DNA from: an uncultured Paracoccaceae bacterium
GTDB taxonomy: Bacteria > Pseudomonadota > Alphaproteobacteria > Rhodobacterales > Rhodobacteraceae
Length of the DNA: 64,000 nt
Direction of reading: 5' to 3'
Assembly (NCBI GenBank): GCA_951812305.1
Contig: CATOSB010000018.1
Coordinates: 47,207 to 111,206, forward strand
The translations under genes were made by a program, and so were the position numbers. Numbering within the stretch: the first letter of the stretch is position 1; every line of letters starts with the position of its first letter. Positions 1 to 8,579 of the stretch are shown piece after piece. The notes below the pieces were generated by a model. The model did not search any database. It saw only the letters and a program-made list of their open reading frames with translations, and had not been told where the DNA came from.

Positions 1-443
1 AGCTGGGCTGTTGCTTGTTTGCGGTTCAGACGCTCCTCGGCTTCCTCGACCGAATTCCACAGATCTGCGCTCACACGCGCCCAGGCCAGACGCGCGGCAG
101 CCGGGCCTTCTTAATGTCAGCCCCGAATTTATCGACCCGCCCAGGCCAGACGCGCGGCAGCCGGGGCCGAAACCTCCCGCCCCGCCGACGTCGCCTCCGC
201 CAGAACCTCCGCAAGCGCCCGCTCGAAAGCAGCCTGACCAAATGCTTCACCGGCCCAGTCCGGCACTCCCTCCGGCAACGAAACCTCCGAATGCACAAGC
301 TCCGCTGCCTTCCCCGAATAGTCACGCACCTCCCCCCGAAGAACCGACCGCATACGCGCCGCATGACGGTATGCGGCGGACGCAACCGCACTTCCCCCGG
401 TGGCGCGGGACACGATGGAAACATTGAAATGCGGGCTCGGCAT
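1..443 (-). pseudogene. MobA/MobL-type relaxase, N-terminal part, interrupted
   Basis: This is the start of a MOBQ-type relaxase, the HUH nickase that cuts oriT and leads plasmid transfer. The ATG is at 443. The first residues (FNVSIVSR, then SAVASAAYR) match the opening motif of MobA/MobL proteins. The frame stops at 129-131 after about 104 codons. The stop lies in a 60-bp insertion flanked by 28-bp direct repeats that adds three in-frame stops. Past it the same frame continues to the window edge as ADLWNSVEEAEERLNRKQ, which is the segment expected next in relaxases. The rest of the gene lies left of the window. Either the gene is dead or it is a truncated relic; a second relaxase is at 47770. 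Confidence 0.75.
78..165. repeat. 28-bp direct repeat, 60-bp period, inside the relaxase gene
   Basis: Positions 78-105 and 138-165 are identical. The 32 bases between them bring stop codons on the minus strand. The period of 60 keeps the relaxase frame, so this looks like a discrete insertion or tandem event in the gene rather than a frameshift. Confidence 0.85.
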
Positions 444-460
444 GCCGGTAGCATACAGAT

Positions 461-490
461 TACATCAAAATGAATTTCAATTTTGATGTA
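461..490. promoter_or_regulatory. Perfect 11-bp inverted repeat upstream of the relaxase
   Basis: Arms 461-471 and 480-490 are perfect complements around an 8-base AT-rich loop, 18 bp upstream of the relaxase ATG. AT-rich dyads in this position can be operators for the relaxase promoter or part of an oriT. Which one cannot be decided here. Confidence 0.45.
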
Positions 491-1123
491 TAATCGTGCC
501 TTTCCCTGTTGTCCCGGATCAGGGGCCTTTTCCCCAGGGTTCCCCTCGGGAGGCCCGTTTTCCGGCGCAGGGGAAGATGTGAGGGGTGGGGAAACCGGGA
601 GGGGAGCGGCAATCTCTCAAGGGGAACAACGGGTTAGGTCAGGAGGGAAAGGGGAGGGGATTGGGTTTCCCTCTTGGGCGAAGCGGGGGAAAGGGGGAAC
701 ACCGGGGACGAGACGGCGGAAAGGAGGGAGATACGGGGGGTTCCCTCATGGACGGTTCGCCCCTCGGAAGGGGACGCCGGGGAACAGGGGGACGCCGGAG
801 AATTTCCCCGGTTCCGCTCGGGGAAGATCGCAATACGGGGGATCGCAGGACGAATCGCGGAGGGACCGGGGGAGGGAAACACGGGCCGAAACTGGTCGAA
901 CGGTGCGATCCTGCGGGAGTGCCGGTCTCTCCCGGATCAGGTGCTTTCGGCGATTTTGCAGGATTGGCAAAAAAAGGGAAATGCGCTAAGGTCCGCGTCG
1001 ATGGAGTTCAAGCCGAACCACCGAAGGGGGTGAACGCTCCGGGGGAGCGTTCAGGGCGCAGAACGGGTGCGGGCCTGATGCCGCAGATCATACACTCGGC
1101 ACGAACCCGAAAGGACCGGATCA
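491..1123. other. Non-coding, G-rich stretch on the + strand
   Basis: No open frame here resembles a protein; translations are low-complexity Gly/Arg. From about 544 to 900 the + strand is strongly purine-biased with many runs of 3-6 G, so it could form G-quadruplexes. I see no gene. Confidence 0.6.
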
Positions 1124-1366
1124 ATGCCAAAGCCAAACAACCCGCTCTCTCCGTACAAGCGCAAGGTCGGCGTCGGTCATCTGCCCATGATGCAGAGGCT
1201 GCTTGCAAGGATCAGCGCCAACGATCTGCACTGGCTCACAGGCATCGAGACCCAGGAGTTGCGCGCGCTCCTCGATCTCGTCCAGACCGCCAAACGCAAA
1301 CGCCTCGATATCGCAACCTTGCTGGAACAGCATAACCGGCATTGCACCGGACCGGAGTCGGCCTGA
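1124..1366 (+). CDS. Hypothetical 80-residue protein
   Basis: I do not recognise this family. The product is a basic, soluble, helix-rich 80-residue protein with no membrane segment. The ATG at 1124 follows an AAGGA-type ribosome site about 8 bp upstream, and a terminator lies 70 bp past the stop, so the unit looks complete. It converges with the DUF1640 gene. The reading frame is the only one here with ordinary amino-acid composition. Confidence 0.5.
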   Translation: MPKPNNPLSPYKRKVGVGHLPMMQRLLARISANDLHWLTGIETQELRALLDLVQTAKRKRLDIATLLEQHNRHCTGPESA

Positions 1367-1436
1367 GCCAGGGGCCACAACTGGACGCTGTCCCCGCCCG
1401 GCAATCCTGAAACGCGACCGGCTCGGCGCGTAAACA

Positions 1437-1466
1437 AAAACGCCGCCCCCGGAGGGACGGCGTTTT
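1437..1466. terminator. Bidirectional rho-independent terminator
   Basis: Stem arms AAAACGCCG (1437-1445) and CGGCGTTTT (1458-1466) are perfect, with a CCC/GGG inner stem. There is an A run on the left and a T run on the right, so it serves both converging genes (1124-1366 and 1489-1851). Confidence 0.85.
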
Positions 1467-1488
1467 GAATGTAGAAATGGGGGGAGCG

Positions 1489-1851
1489 TCAGTTCCCGAC
1501 ACCGAACAGCGGGATGATCCGATCAAGGACAAAAAGAATGCCCACAAGACCCCCCAGCGTGTAAATGGCCCGGTTCGCGGACTGCGCGATCTCCGTGCGG
1601 ACCTCGGCAAGTTCAACCTTCGTCGCCATACCATCCAGCTTGTCGGCAACCGCCTGGACCTGACCCTTCACCTCGGCCACGTCGGCCTTCAACTCCGTCT
1701 TCACCTCGGCCAGATCGCCTTTGGTCGCCAGTTCGGAAGTGTCCGCTGCTGTCAGCCCCTCGACAATAGCTTCGGCAAGACCCTCGTCGGCCCCCGCCTC
1801 GCGCAGCTTCTTCGAAAACGCCAAAGTGTCTATTTGCAGTGCATGTGCCAT
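1489..1851 (-). CDS. DUF1640-type coiled-coil protein with C-terminal membrane helix
   Basis: A 120-residue protein resembling the DUF1640/CCDC90 group. It has an N-terminal segment with LAFSKKLREAGADEGLAEAI, then a long heptad region (about residues 35-90) rich in DLAEVKTEL-type repeats. A hydrophobic helix near the C-terminus (IYTLGGLVGILFVLDRII) would anchor it in the inner membrane. The start at 1851 has a good AGGAAG site. Longer upstream extensions are arginine-rich and unlikely. The biological role of the family on plasmids is unknown. Confidence 0.75.
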   Translation of the reverse strand: MAHALQIDTLAFSKKLREAGADEGLAEAIVEGLTAADTSELATKGDLAEVKTELKADVAEVKGQVQAVADKLDGMATKVELAEVRTEIAQSANRAIYTLGGLVGILFVLDRIIPLFGVGN

Positions 1852-1921
1852 CTCTCTTCCTTTCCTACATCCGTTTCCGATTCTGCGCCAGCCTCTCCGC
1901 ACATCATCCTTGTGATGGAAG

Positions 1922-2018
1922 GGCGCGCCTGCGCGCCAACCGGCAAAGCCGGTCGGGGCGGCCCATGGCCGCCCCTGCTGTCCCGGGGCTCCTTTGGAGC
2001 CTCCGCCGGTTTTGCCGG
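1922..2018. repeat. Five tandem short hairpins between two minus-strand genes
   Basis: Perfect stems follow one another: 1922-1927/1932-1937, 1939-1944/1948-1953, 1955-1963/1967-1975 (9 bp, 3-base loop), 1987-1992/1996-2001 and 2006-2009/2015-2018. None has a T tail, so this is not a simple terminator. It lies between the stop at 2027 and the start at 1851 and would sit in an RNA spacer if the two genes are cotranscribed. Confidence 0.7.
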
Positions 2019-2026
2019 ATCGTCGA

Positions 2027-2245
2027 TCACTCCGTGTCCCCGTTCTCGCCGTTCTCGCCGTTCTCCTTCGGCTTCGGCGGGAAGGCGACAAGCTCGGTCA
2101 CGCCCACCGGGAAGTCGAGCTTGATCGTGTAGAACACCTCGCCGGTCTCCCGGTTGTGGTTCTCGAAGAGCGCTCCCACCCGGGGGTAGCGGGTCTTGCC
2201 GTCCTTCGACTTGACCGGTGCGGTGATTGTGTAGTGATTTGCCAT
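2027..2245 (-). CDS. Hypothetical 72-residue plasmid protein
   Basis: Begins MANHYTITAPVKSKDGKTRY at an ATG (2245) preceded by a strong GGAGGACAA site; the ATG 36 bp further upstream lacks one. The protein looks like a small beta-rich domain ending in a low-complexity acidic tail with three Glu-Asn-Gly repeats encoded by 9-bp units. Family not recognised. It could be a small nucleic-acid-binding or DUF736-like protein, but I see no diagnostic motif. Confidence 0.65.
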   Translation of the reverse strand: MANHYTITAPVKSKDGKTRYPRVGALFENHNRETGEVFYTIKLDFPVGVTELVAFPPKPKENGENGENGDTE

Positions 2246-2774
2246 GTTGTCCTCCGTGGCCCGGCACGGATCGTCACACACCCGTCACGACAGCGACCGG
2301 CCAGACGACACCCCTCGGGAATCATGCACGGCCGGACCACAACCGGGAGACCGGTGAAGGGTCCGCAAGAACAGCCGCACATTTCTCAAAGGGCCTGACC
2401 AGCGCAGGCCGGGAACAGCGGGACCACTGGCACAGGGTACGAGGGCCAGCCGGGGCATTGCCGCCGCCCCGCGTCAGTCGCGCCGACGGCGCAGCATTCA
2501 CGCGGCAAGCGGCCCCGGTCCCGCAGGACCGGAGCCACAGTCCGAGCGCCTCAGCCGGCGCGCAATCCGGCCCCGCCAGCCGCCGCAGACCTGCTCGGCC
2601 CCCGCGCGGCCCGTCCCACCCCGCGCCAACGCCTGATCGGTGTCCGGGCATCGAGGCAGCAACCGTACCGGCCTCAATGGCCGGTACGGCTGCTCCGCAG
2701 GGCGTTCGGCGCTAGCCCGAATCCGCTGCGAGCGCGGCACCGCCGCGCTTCCCTCTCCGGCGAACCCGTTCCGT
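2246..2774. other. Gene-free interval with one strong hairpin
   Basis: No believable reading frame. A perfect 11-bp stem (2663-2673/2679-2689, 5-base loop) lies 86 bp downstream of the minus-strand zinc-ribbon gene and may end its transcript, although it lacks a long T tail. Confidence 0.5.
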
Positions 2775-2987
2775 TCAGCAGCCCGCAAAAACCCTGCGGA
2801 TCGCCCGCTCATTGCAGCGCGAACAGCGCACCGCCCCGAGCGCATCGCGCACCCGTACCGCGCGGCCATGGCGGCGGATCAACGGCGCGACCGGTACCTC
2901 CCCCACATGCCCGCAATCGCATACCAGTTGCAGGAAAGCGCAGTCGAGCGCATCGAGCCGCAACCCGTCAACCCGAAGCCGCGGCAC
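2775..2987 (-). CDS. Small zinc-ribbon protein (start uncertain)
   Basis: A short protein of about 70 residues with a CxC pair (VCDCGH) and a CxxC pair (RCSRCN) about 30 residues apart, the layout of a small zinc ribbon. The segment LDALDCAFLQLVCDCGHVG and a basic C-terminus RAIRRVFAGC give it ordinary protein composition. The start is not clear: a GTG at 2987 fits the family's size, and no good ribosome site is visible. Function unknown; such proteins often bind nucleic acid. Confidence 0.5.
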   Translation of the reverse strand: MPRLRVDGLRLDALDCAFLQLVCDCGHVGEVPVAPLIRRHGRAVRVRDALGAVRCSRCNERAIRRVFAGC

Positions 2988-3167
2988 ATCGCTCGCCGGA
3001 GGCAGCGGGGCCTTCGTCCGCGCCCGCTCGTTCGGAGATCTGCGCCTGAGAAACGCCAAGGGACACGTCCTTTTCTGTTCGGGACTACCCCGACGACCAT
3101 AGCGCGGGGTCGGCGCCACCGACAAGGACGCGCGGGACGGCGCGCCTTTTCTCCGGGCCACGCAAAA

Positions 3168-3192
3168 CGCCGCCCCTGTTCCGGGGGCGGCG
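3168..3192 (-). terminator. Rho-independent terminator after ardC
   Basis: Arms 3168-3176 and 3184-3192 form a perfect 9-bp GC stem, and on the minus strand a TTTT run follows. It sits 29 bp past the ArdC stop. Confidence 0.85.
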
Positions 3193-3220
3193 CGCGCCGG
3201 GAGTGTCGGATCGGGGTGTT

Positions 3221-4111
3221 TCAGGCCGCGTCCGGGAGCCCCGCCTTCCCGATCAGCCAGTCGGCCGCCTTCTGTGCCGCAGAGGCCGCCCGCACGATGG
3301 CCCGGGTATCGCTCTTCAGAATGTCGATCCAGTGCTGAAGGTAAGCGGCATTGGCCTCGAACTGCGGCGCGATGCCCAGCTGCGCTCCCACCATGGCGGA
3401 TCCGAGCTCGGCCACCATCTCCTCGCGTGCATAGTCCACATCGCCAAAGCCCGTTCCGAACGGTCGGTCCAGCCGCGATTTCGCCCCTGTGGCATGACAC
3501 GTCTCATGAAGAAGCGTTCCCGCGTGGGCCTCCCGGCTCTCGAACCGCCGTACCGGCGGCATCTCGATGCAGTCCGCGGCTATATCGTAACAGGCCCGCC
3601 CCGCATCGCGCGTCCGCAGCTTCAGCCCGGTGCGGCCGAACCACTCCGGAAACCCCGCATCCGCCTCTGTCCCGTAATCGCGCAGCGGCGGCGGAGCAGC
3701 AGACCACGCCGCATCCAGACCGTCGATCTGTGCCACGTTGAAGACAGCGTAAGACCGCAGATAGCCAAAGGTGGATCCATCCTCCGCCCCGTCCTCTCCC
3801 TCGGGAGCCGCCCGTCTCACCGTCCCGTATTTGACCACCCGCACGCTGGTCTCGCCCCGGCGCACCTGCCCGCCGAGCCTGATCGCCTGCGCATAGGTCA
3901 TCCAGTTCGGCGAGACATAGCCCCGCGCCACCGCGGCCTGCCACAACAGCACCACGTTGATGCCACGATAGCACTCGCCCGTGACCCGCACGGGTAGCCG
4001 GGCCGGGACACCGCCGTCCCAGGGTTGGCGCCAGGGCACCACCCCCGCCTCGAGATGCGCAAGGATCGCATCTGTCACCTGGTCGTAAATGTCGGGTTTT
4101 GTCTTCGCCAT
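3221..4111 (-). CDS. ardC: ArdC-type antirestriction protein (ssDNA-binding zincin)
   Basis: A 296-residue ArdC-like protein. Family members bind single-stranded DNA through an N-terminal domain and carry a C-terminal zincin-like metallopeptidase; they protect incoming plasmid DNA from type I restriction. Visible features are the N-terminal DIYDQVTDAILAHLEAGVVP, the central WMTYAQAIRLGGQVRRGE, and the metal site HETCH in LLHETCHATGAKSR, followed by a conserved EEMVAELGSA glutamate segment. The start at 4111 has a GGAGG site. It sits near the relaxase, as expected of a leading-region gene that enters the recipient first. Confidence 0.9.
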   Translation of the reverse strand: MAKTKPDIYDQVTDAILAHLEAGVVPWRQPWDGGVPARLPVRVTGECYRGINVVLLWQAAVARGYVSPNWMTYAQAIRLGGQVRRGETSVRVVKYGTVRRAAPEGEDGAEDGSTFGYLRSYAVFNVAQIDGLDAAWSAAPPPLRDYGTEADAGFPEWFGRTGLKLRTRDAGRACYDIAADCIEMPPVRRFESREAHAGTLLHETCHATGAKSRLDRPFGTGFGDVDYAREEMVAELGSAMVGAQLGIAPQFEANAAYLQHWIDILKSDTRAIVRAASAAQKAADWLIGKAGLPDAA

Positions 4112-4228
4112 TGGGTCTGTCCTCCCGGGCTGATCAGAATCACCCCTCCCGAAGATCCCTCCGGCTTTCGAAAACACCGTCCGGCCCGACCCCCGGCCCG
4201 ACGCCCGTGACCCGCTTCCATGGAAAAA

Positions 4229-4254
4229 CGCCGCCCCCGAATACGGGGACGGCG
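4229..4254 (-). terminator. Rho-independent terminator after the large ParB-like gene
   Basis: CGCCG/CGGCG outer stem (4229-4233/4250-4254) with a CCCC/GGGG inner stem, followed on the minus strand by TTTTT (4224-4228). It lies 32 bp past the stop at 4286. Confidence 0.85.
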
Positions 4255-4285
4255 CGAGGATCAGGTCTTCGGCGGAGCGACGCGC

Positions 4286-6310
4286 TCAGGCCGCCAGGGA
4301 GGCCTCAATGGCCGTCTCCGCGCAATCACCCTCCCCGACCTCTTCCTGACCGCGCTCCGGCACTTCCGTCGCCATGCCCGGCGGGCACCAGCGGGCGATG
4401 GCCGCCCGCTGCTCGTCGCTCAGCGTGGCATCCGGTGCGGCAAAGAGCGCGGCCAGCTTCTCCACGATCTCCGACTTCTTCGCCTTGGCCAGCGTATCCG
4501 CCTTCTGGCCAAGCCCCAGATCGTCGCGCAGGATGCGCAGGAGGTCAGGCTTCGTCAGACGCCCGAAGAGCCGCGCATCCGGGGTCCAGAGCGTCCGGAT
4601 GTCCGGCAGCACCGCCGCCTCCACCGCCGTACGGGCCGAGGGACGCACCGCATCGCCCGCCACAGGCTCCAGACTGCGCGACACCGCCCATGCCACCAGC
4701 ATCTCCCGCTCCGCCGGATCGAGTACCGCGAAGCGATCAAAGGCGGTCCCGTCCGGACCATCCTCACCATCGACCCAGCCTGTCGGCAGCCCGGCCTCGT
4801 GCTCAAAAAGCATCCGTTCCACCACGCCGTGTTCACCCTCAATGGCCGCGCCCGGGTCCTCCACGCTTGCGCACTCATGGATAAGCCCCGGCGCATGGGT
4901 CGCCGCCTGAAACCGCAGGCTCGACTGTTCCGCACGGCGCACAAGCCCCTGCGCCACATTGCCCGGAAGCAGCCAGTCGCCATAGACCCGCGCGGTCGCC
5001 GGATCGCGCGCCAGCGCCAGACCCACCGCCCGCGTCCGCTCGCAGGCCATATCCGAAGCCAGCTTCGCGGAGATCTTCAGGCCACCCTCCTCTGCGGCGC
5101 GGTCCGCGGCACCGGTCCCGCCCGTCGCCGGGCCCCTGTCCGTCCGGTCCTCGGGACGCACCATGCCCGCCATCAGACGCAGACCCCCGTGCTGCCAGAG
5201 AGCGATCACACCGGCCCCTTGCGCCTCGTCAGCCTCGAACGCATGGGTCAGCGCCTCGATTTCGGCCTGCGCGGTCTCGTGCTCCTCACCCAGGCGGTCC
5301 TGTTCGGCCCGGTCCTCTGCCGCCTCATGGGCGTCCGACAGATCGTCGAGCCTTGCCGTCAGCGCCTCCACCCGCTCCTGCGTGGCCGCATCAAGGTCGA
5401 CCGGCTGCGGCCAGATGCGCCCATAGGCCGAGAGCGCCTCCCGGTCGGGATCAATCCGGTGTTCGGCCCAGCCCATGCCGAGCCGCGCCCGCTCCTCCTC
5501 GGCCAGATCGTCGAGTTTCCGCGACAGCACAGACTGCACAAGACCGGGATCGCCGAGCACACTGTCCTCCTCGATCAGGTCCGGCGCGATCCCGCCCCCG
5601 GCCTTGCGGTAGTCCTCCAGCACAAAGGCCCCGAGCGCATCGCCCTGCCGCACGCCGCGATCACCGAGCGCCCGTTTCACCGTCCACGCCTCCACACGGC
5701 CCCCCTCGCCCGAAAGCGCGGCGAACACCTCCGCCTGCACCGCGCGGTCGGGATGCCCGGCAAAGGCCTTCAGCGTCTCCAGCGAAATCTCCCCGGCCCG
5801 GTGCGCGGAGCGGATGTCCTCATGCACCAGCCCGATCCGCAGGCTCTCGCGTACCGACCGTTCCGTCTGCCCGAAAAGACGCGCGATATCGGCAACTCCG
5901 AGACCGTCTTCGTCCCGGAGCGCCGCAAACGCCTCGTACCGGTCGAGCGCATCCATCGGGGCCTGCATCTCGTTCTCCGAGAACGACAGCGCCGCCGTCA
6001 CCGGCGCATCCCCCGGCACCAGCTGGCAGGCCACCTTCATGCGTGGCCCGAAACCTTTCGCGCCCGTGTCCGCGGCCAGCAGGTTGAGTGCCGCCAGCCG
6101 GCGGCCTCCGGCCAGCACGCCGTACTGCGCCTTGCCGGTCTCCTGCACCAGCAAGGGCTGCAACAGCCCCACCTCCCGGATATTGGCCGCCAGCGCCTGA
6201 ACGCCGGTCGCGCTGTAGGCCGCCGCGTTCTGTGCGCGCACATTGGCGGGATGAACCTCAAGGCGCGCCAGCGCCACCTCAAGAGCCGTATAGGTCTGTG
6301 TCTTCGTCAT
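4286..6310 (-). CDS. Large ParB/Srx-fold plasmid protein
   Basis: A 674-residue member of the ParB/RepB/Spo0J superfamily, about twice normal ParB size. The N-terminus has the ParB nucleotide-binding box GVLAGGRRLAAL (about residues 63-74) and box II (SFSENEMQAPMDALDRYEAF). A helix-turn-helix follows (GVADIARLFGQTERSVRESL). The remainder is an acidic, helical region without recognised motifs. It has no adjacent ParA, unlike a true partition pair. Such oversized ParB-like proteins recur beside ardC on alphaproteobacterial plasmids and may act early after transfer. It ends at its own terminator. Confidence 0.85.
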   Translation of the reverse strand: MTKTQTYTALEVALARLEVHPANVRAQNAAAYSATGVQALAANIREVGLLQPLLVQETGKAQYGVLAGGRRLAALNLLAADTGAKGFGPRMKVACQLVPGDAPVTAALSFSENEMQAPMDALDRYEAFAALRDEDGLGVADIARLFGQTERSVRESLRIGLVHEDIRSAHRAGEISLETLKAFAGHPDRAVQAEVFAALSGEGGRVEAWTVKRALGDRGVRQGDALGAFVLEDYRKAGGGIAPDLIEEDSVLGDPGLVQSVLSRKLDDLAEEERARLGMGWAEHRIDPDREALSAYGRIWPQPVDLDAATQERVEALTARLDDLSDAHEAAEDRAEQDRLGEEHETAQAEIEALTHAFEADEAQGAGVIALWQHGGLRLMAGMVRPEDRTDRGPATGGTGAADRAAEEGGLKISAKLASDMACERTRAVGLALARDPATARVYGDWLLPGNVAQGLVRRAEQSSLRFQAATHAPGLIHECASVEDPGAAIEGEHGVVERMLFEHEAGLPTGWVDGEDGPDGTAFDRFAVLDPAEREMLVAWAVSRSLEPVAGDAVRPSARTAVEAAVLPDIRTLWTPDARLFGRLTKPDLLRILRDDLGLGQKADTLAKAKKSEIVEKLAALFAAPDATLSDEQRAAIARWCPPGMATEVPERGQEEVGEGDCAETAIEASLAA

Positions 6311-6480
6311 TGCATTGTCTCCATTTCATGACATCCGATCCGGACCATCCACGGGAACGCTTTCCCCCCGGACCCGGATCGCCCGGACAAAAAGCCGCCT
6401 CACCCTTTCGGGGCGAGACGGCCAAAGTTGGCAAAACGGTTTGAAGAGCGCCCGAACCGGGCGGCCGGGACCGCTGCCGG

Positions 6481-6744
6481 TCAGAACGACCGCAGGCGGG
6501 TGCGGTTCACGAGAAAACTGTAAAGCGCGCACTCCGCCCCGCCGGTGATCCCTGACGCGGCATGGTGCCAGCAGAACCCCGCAGGTCTGCAATCGACCGC
6601 CTCCCCCACCGTCAGACCCGCGTCCGCAAGGCAGGTCGCCAGATGCGCGCGGTCTTCGCCATCCAGGCCCAGGGGATCACAATTGATCAGCGCCGATGCC
6701 CAGTAAGCCGGGGCCAGAAGTTCTACCACCTCCCGCGCGCTCAT
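6481..6744 (-). CDS. Hypothetical 87-residue protein coupled to DUF2958
   Basis: Begins MSAREVVELLAPAYWASALI. The ATG overlaps the stop of the upstream DUF2958 gene (ATGA), so the two are translationally coupled. It contains one Cys-rich stretch (CRPAGFCWHH) but no clear domain. Family not recognised; the tight coupling and normal composition support a real gene. Confidence 0.7.
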   Translation of the reverse strand: MSAREVVELLAPAYWASALINCDPLGLDGEDRAHLATCLADAGLTVGEAVDCRPAGFCWHHAASGITGGAECALYSFLVNRTRLRSF

Positions 6745-6995
6745 GCCACAAGCGCGCCCCGGTCGCGCGCCAGAGAGGCGTAATCGCTCAGCGACATCTC
6801 CGCCTCGAAATACAGGTCCCGCTCCACCGGCAGGCCGAGCGCGCCGCGCACCGCCGCGATCTCCGAAAGCCGCACCGGCCCGATCTCGGGACATCCCAGC
6901 CCCGGATCGCAGCAGCCCCAGGCCACATCCCCGTCCTCCGGGTCCAGCCAGGCCAGAAGCCAGGTCGCCCCCGCATCCGGCGTAAAAAGCTTCAC
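6741..6995 (-). CDS. DUF2958 protein
   Basis: An 84-residue protein beginning MKLFTPDAGATWLLAWLDPE, with the family signature DLYFEAEMSLSDYA near the end and a typical CDPGLGCPEIG centre. DUF2958 proteins are common on conjugative and mobilisable plasmids next to antirestriction and ParB-like genes, but their activity is unknown. It forms a two-gene operon with the following ORF. Confidence 0.85.
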   Translation of the reverse strand: MKLFTPDAGATWLLAWLDPEDGDVAWGCCDPGLGCPEIGPVRLSEIAAVRGALGLPVERDLYFEAEMSLSDYASLARDRGALVA

Positions 6996-7340
6996 AACCG
7001 GCCGAGCCGCTGTCTGCCGCGCGATACAGGCTCACCGCCGTCGATGATGTGGATGCGTACTATACCGGATGACAGGAGGTCGCGCAGACAGTTGATTTTC
7101 CGGGCTAATATCGGCTGGATTCCCAAAGACTTTTGTCGTGCTACAGGAGGCGGGCGACCCGGTGGGGAGGGGACCGGACGGTACGGCACCCGACCGGGGC
7201 TTTCCGGTTCGCTGTCAGCCCTGCCGACGACAGGATGGGCCATGAAGGGCAAGCTCGGGCCACGCGGCCAGGCCCCGACCAGAGCACAGGCACCCTCTTC
7301 CATCGTGACCGCGTCTGCACCTGGTACGCCACAGACAAAC
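6996..7340. other. Gene-free interval upstream of the DUF2958 operon
   Basis: No convincing reading frame. It should hold the promoter of the DUF2958 operon and ends at the terminator of the next minus-strand operon. Confidence 0.4.
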
Positions 7341-7362
7341 GGGCCGCCCGGAAAGGCGGCCC
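7341..7362 (-). terminator. Terminator of the DUF6878-DUF6915 operon
   Basis: Perfect 8-bp stem GGGCCGCC/GGCGGCCC with a 6-base loop, followed on the minus strand by a short T-rich stretch. It lies 34 bp after the stop at 7397. Confidence 0.75.
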
Positions 7363-7396
7363 GCTCGCGAGCGCGAGGGATGCCACGCCCCTCAGG

Positions 7397-7876
7397 TCAC
7401 GCCGCGTCGGCGCGGACCATCTCCACACCCGGACGCTGCGCCTGCATGGAAAGCCAGTCGGCAAGGCCCAGAAGCGTCTGGCCCCCGGCCACGGCCCTGC
7501 GCCAGTCGGCTTGCGGATCGGCACCCACCGGCTCGGTATCGGGCAGGATCACCCCGTTGATCATCCACGGCACAATCGGGGTCCCGCGCAGCCAGTCCGA
7601 TACTGACGGGATCCGGCGGCAATCCTCCCGCACATGCTGCTCGGCGATGAACCGCACCGGAATATCCCGGCCTGCGGAGTTCGGAACCGAAACGCCGAAC
7701 ACCGCCTCCGCCTCGAATATCCCGAAGCTGTGATGCCGGAGTGCCCGGTGTATCGGCAGCGCTTCATGGGCTTTGCCGGCGTCGAACCATGTATGTATGT
7801 CCAGATAGTCCTCCGCCGCCCCGCCGAATTTCCGGGCGGAACTTTCCGCGTGGTGTAACGCATGGGCCATAATCAT
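7397..7876 (-). CDS. DUF6915-like protein
   Basis: A 159-residue protein with a HALHHAESSARKFGG start, then YLDIHTWFDAGKAH and a conserved block RALRHHSFGIFEAEAVFG, followed by VRFIAEQHVREDCRRIPS. This is the pattern of the DUF6915 plasmid and phage family (assigned from memory). The start ATG at 7876 overlaps the stop of the upstream gene (ATGA), so it is the downstream partner in a coupled pair. An ATG two codons later is also possible. Function unknown. Confidence 0.7.
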   Translation of the reverse strand: MIMAHALHHAESSARKFGGAAEDYLDIHTWFDAGKAHEALPIHRALRHHSFGIFEAEAVFGVSVPNSAGRDIPVRFIAEQHVREDCRRIPSVSDWLRGTPIVPWMINGVILPDTEPVGADPQADWRRAVAGGQTLLGLADWLSMQAQRPGVEMVRADAA

Positions 7877-8313
7877 ACATCCTCGTGGCTGTAGTCGTTG
7901 CGCTCGGTGTAGAAATCGGCGTGATCCACATCGATGCGGTCTTCGGCCACATTCCAGGTGAAGCTGCCCTCTGCCCCGTCGTTGGTCTCGAAGCCCGGGT
8001 GCAGCCCATAGGCGACATCCCACACGAAATCCATCAGCCGGGTTTCGATATCCCCGATCCCGGCGCTCTCCGGGCGGCCCGCGACACTGTTCACGTTGCC
8101 GCTGTCGCCATAGCCGTCATAGAAGGCTTCCACCTCTTCAACCCCCCGCGCACGCAGTTCCGCCAGCAATGCGGCGCGCACCACCTTCAGGCGCTCCGCT
8201 TCCCCGGCGCGCTCCCGCGTCCAGCGGGCCTGAATCGCCGTCCGGTCAATCGCAGCGGCAGGGGTTAACGGTGTGGTCGCCACCCGGGTCTCTTTCTTCG
8301 TCGGCGTTGTCAT
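7873..8313 (-). CDS. DUF6878-like protein
   Basis: A 146-residue acidic protein with the block VEEVEAFYDGYGDSGNV, then FVWDVAYGLHPGFE and TWNVAEDRIDVDHADFY, typical of the DUF6878 plasmid family (assigned from memory). The start at 8313 has an AGGAGGA site. It is first in a two-gene operon with the DUF6915-like gene and is divergent from the HU-like gene at 8580. Function unknown. Confidence 0.75.
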   Translation of the reverse strand: MTTPTKKETRVATTPLTPAAAIDRTAIQARWTRERAGEAERLKVVRAALLAELRARGVEEVEAFYDGYGDSGNVNSVAGRPESAGIGDIETRLMDFVWDVAYGLHPGFETNDGAEGSFTWNVAEDRIDVDHADFYTERNDYSHEDV

Positions 8314-8579
8314 CTCGGTCCTCCTCTTCTCCTGGGTCAATGACACCCCGACCCAAAGACACCTTCCCTCCCGGTCACGACCGCCGGACCTCCGGGGAGA
8401 CGGACGCGGGGGTGGAGACCCGCGCATCCCGGGTGCCGGGCCAGACCGTGGATTGGCCCGCCGCCGGGGGACCGACCGCAGGCGCCATCCCGGGCGAACA
8501 GCAAGCACCCGGGCTTGACCTGACGCGCGTTTTCCCCGAAAGCCACGGCAACCACACCATCAGACCAGGAGAGCTGCTT

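Noticed and set aside
483..989. Long open frames in the G-rich interval
   Set aside because: Translations are Gly/Arg low-complexity in several overlapping frames; this follows from base bias, not coding.
4220..6331. 703-codon frame opposite the large ParB-like gene
   Set aside because: Arg/His/Pro-rich shadow typical of high-GC antisense frames; the minus-strand gene has clear ParB motifs and a terminator.
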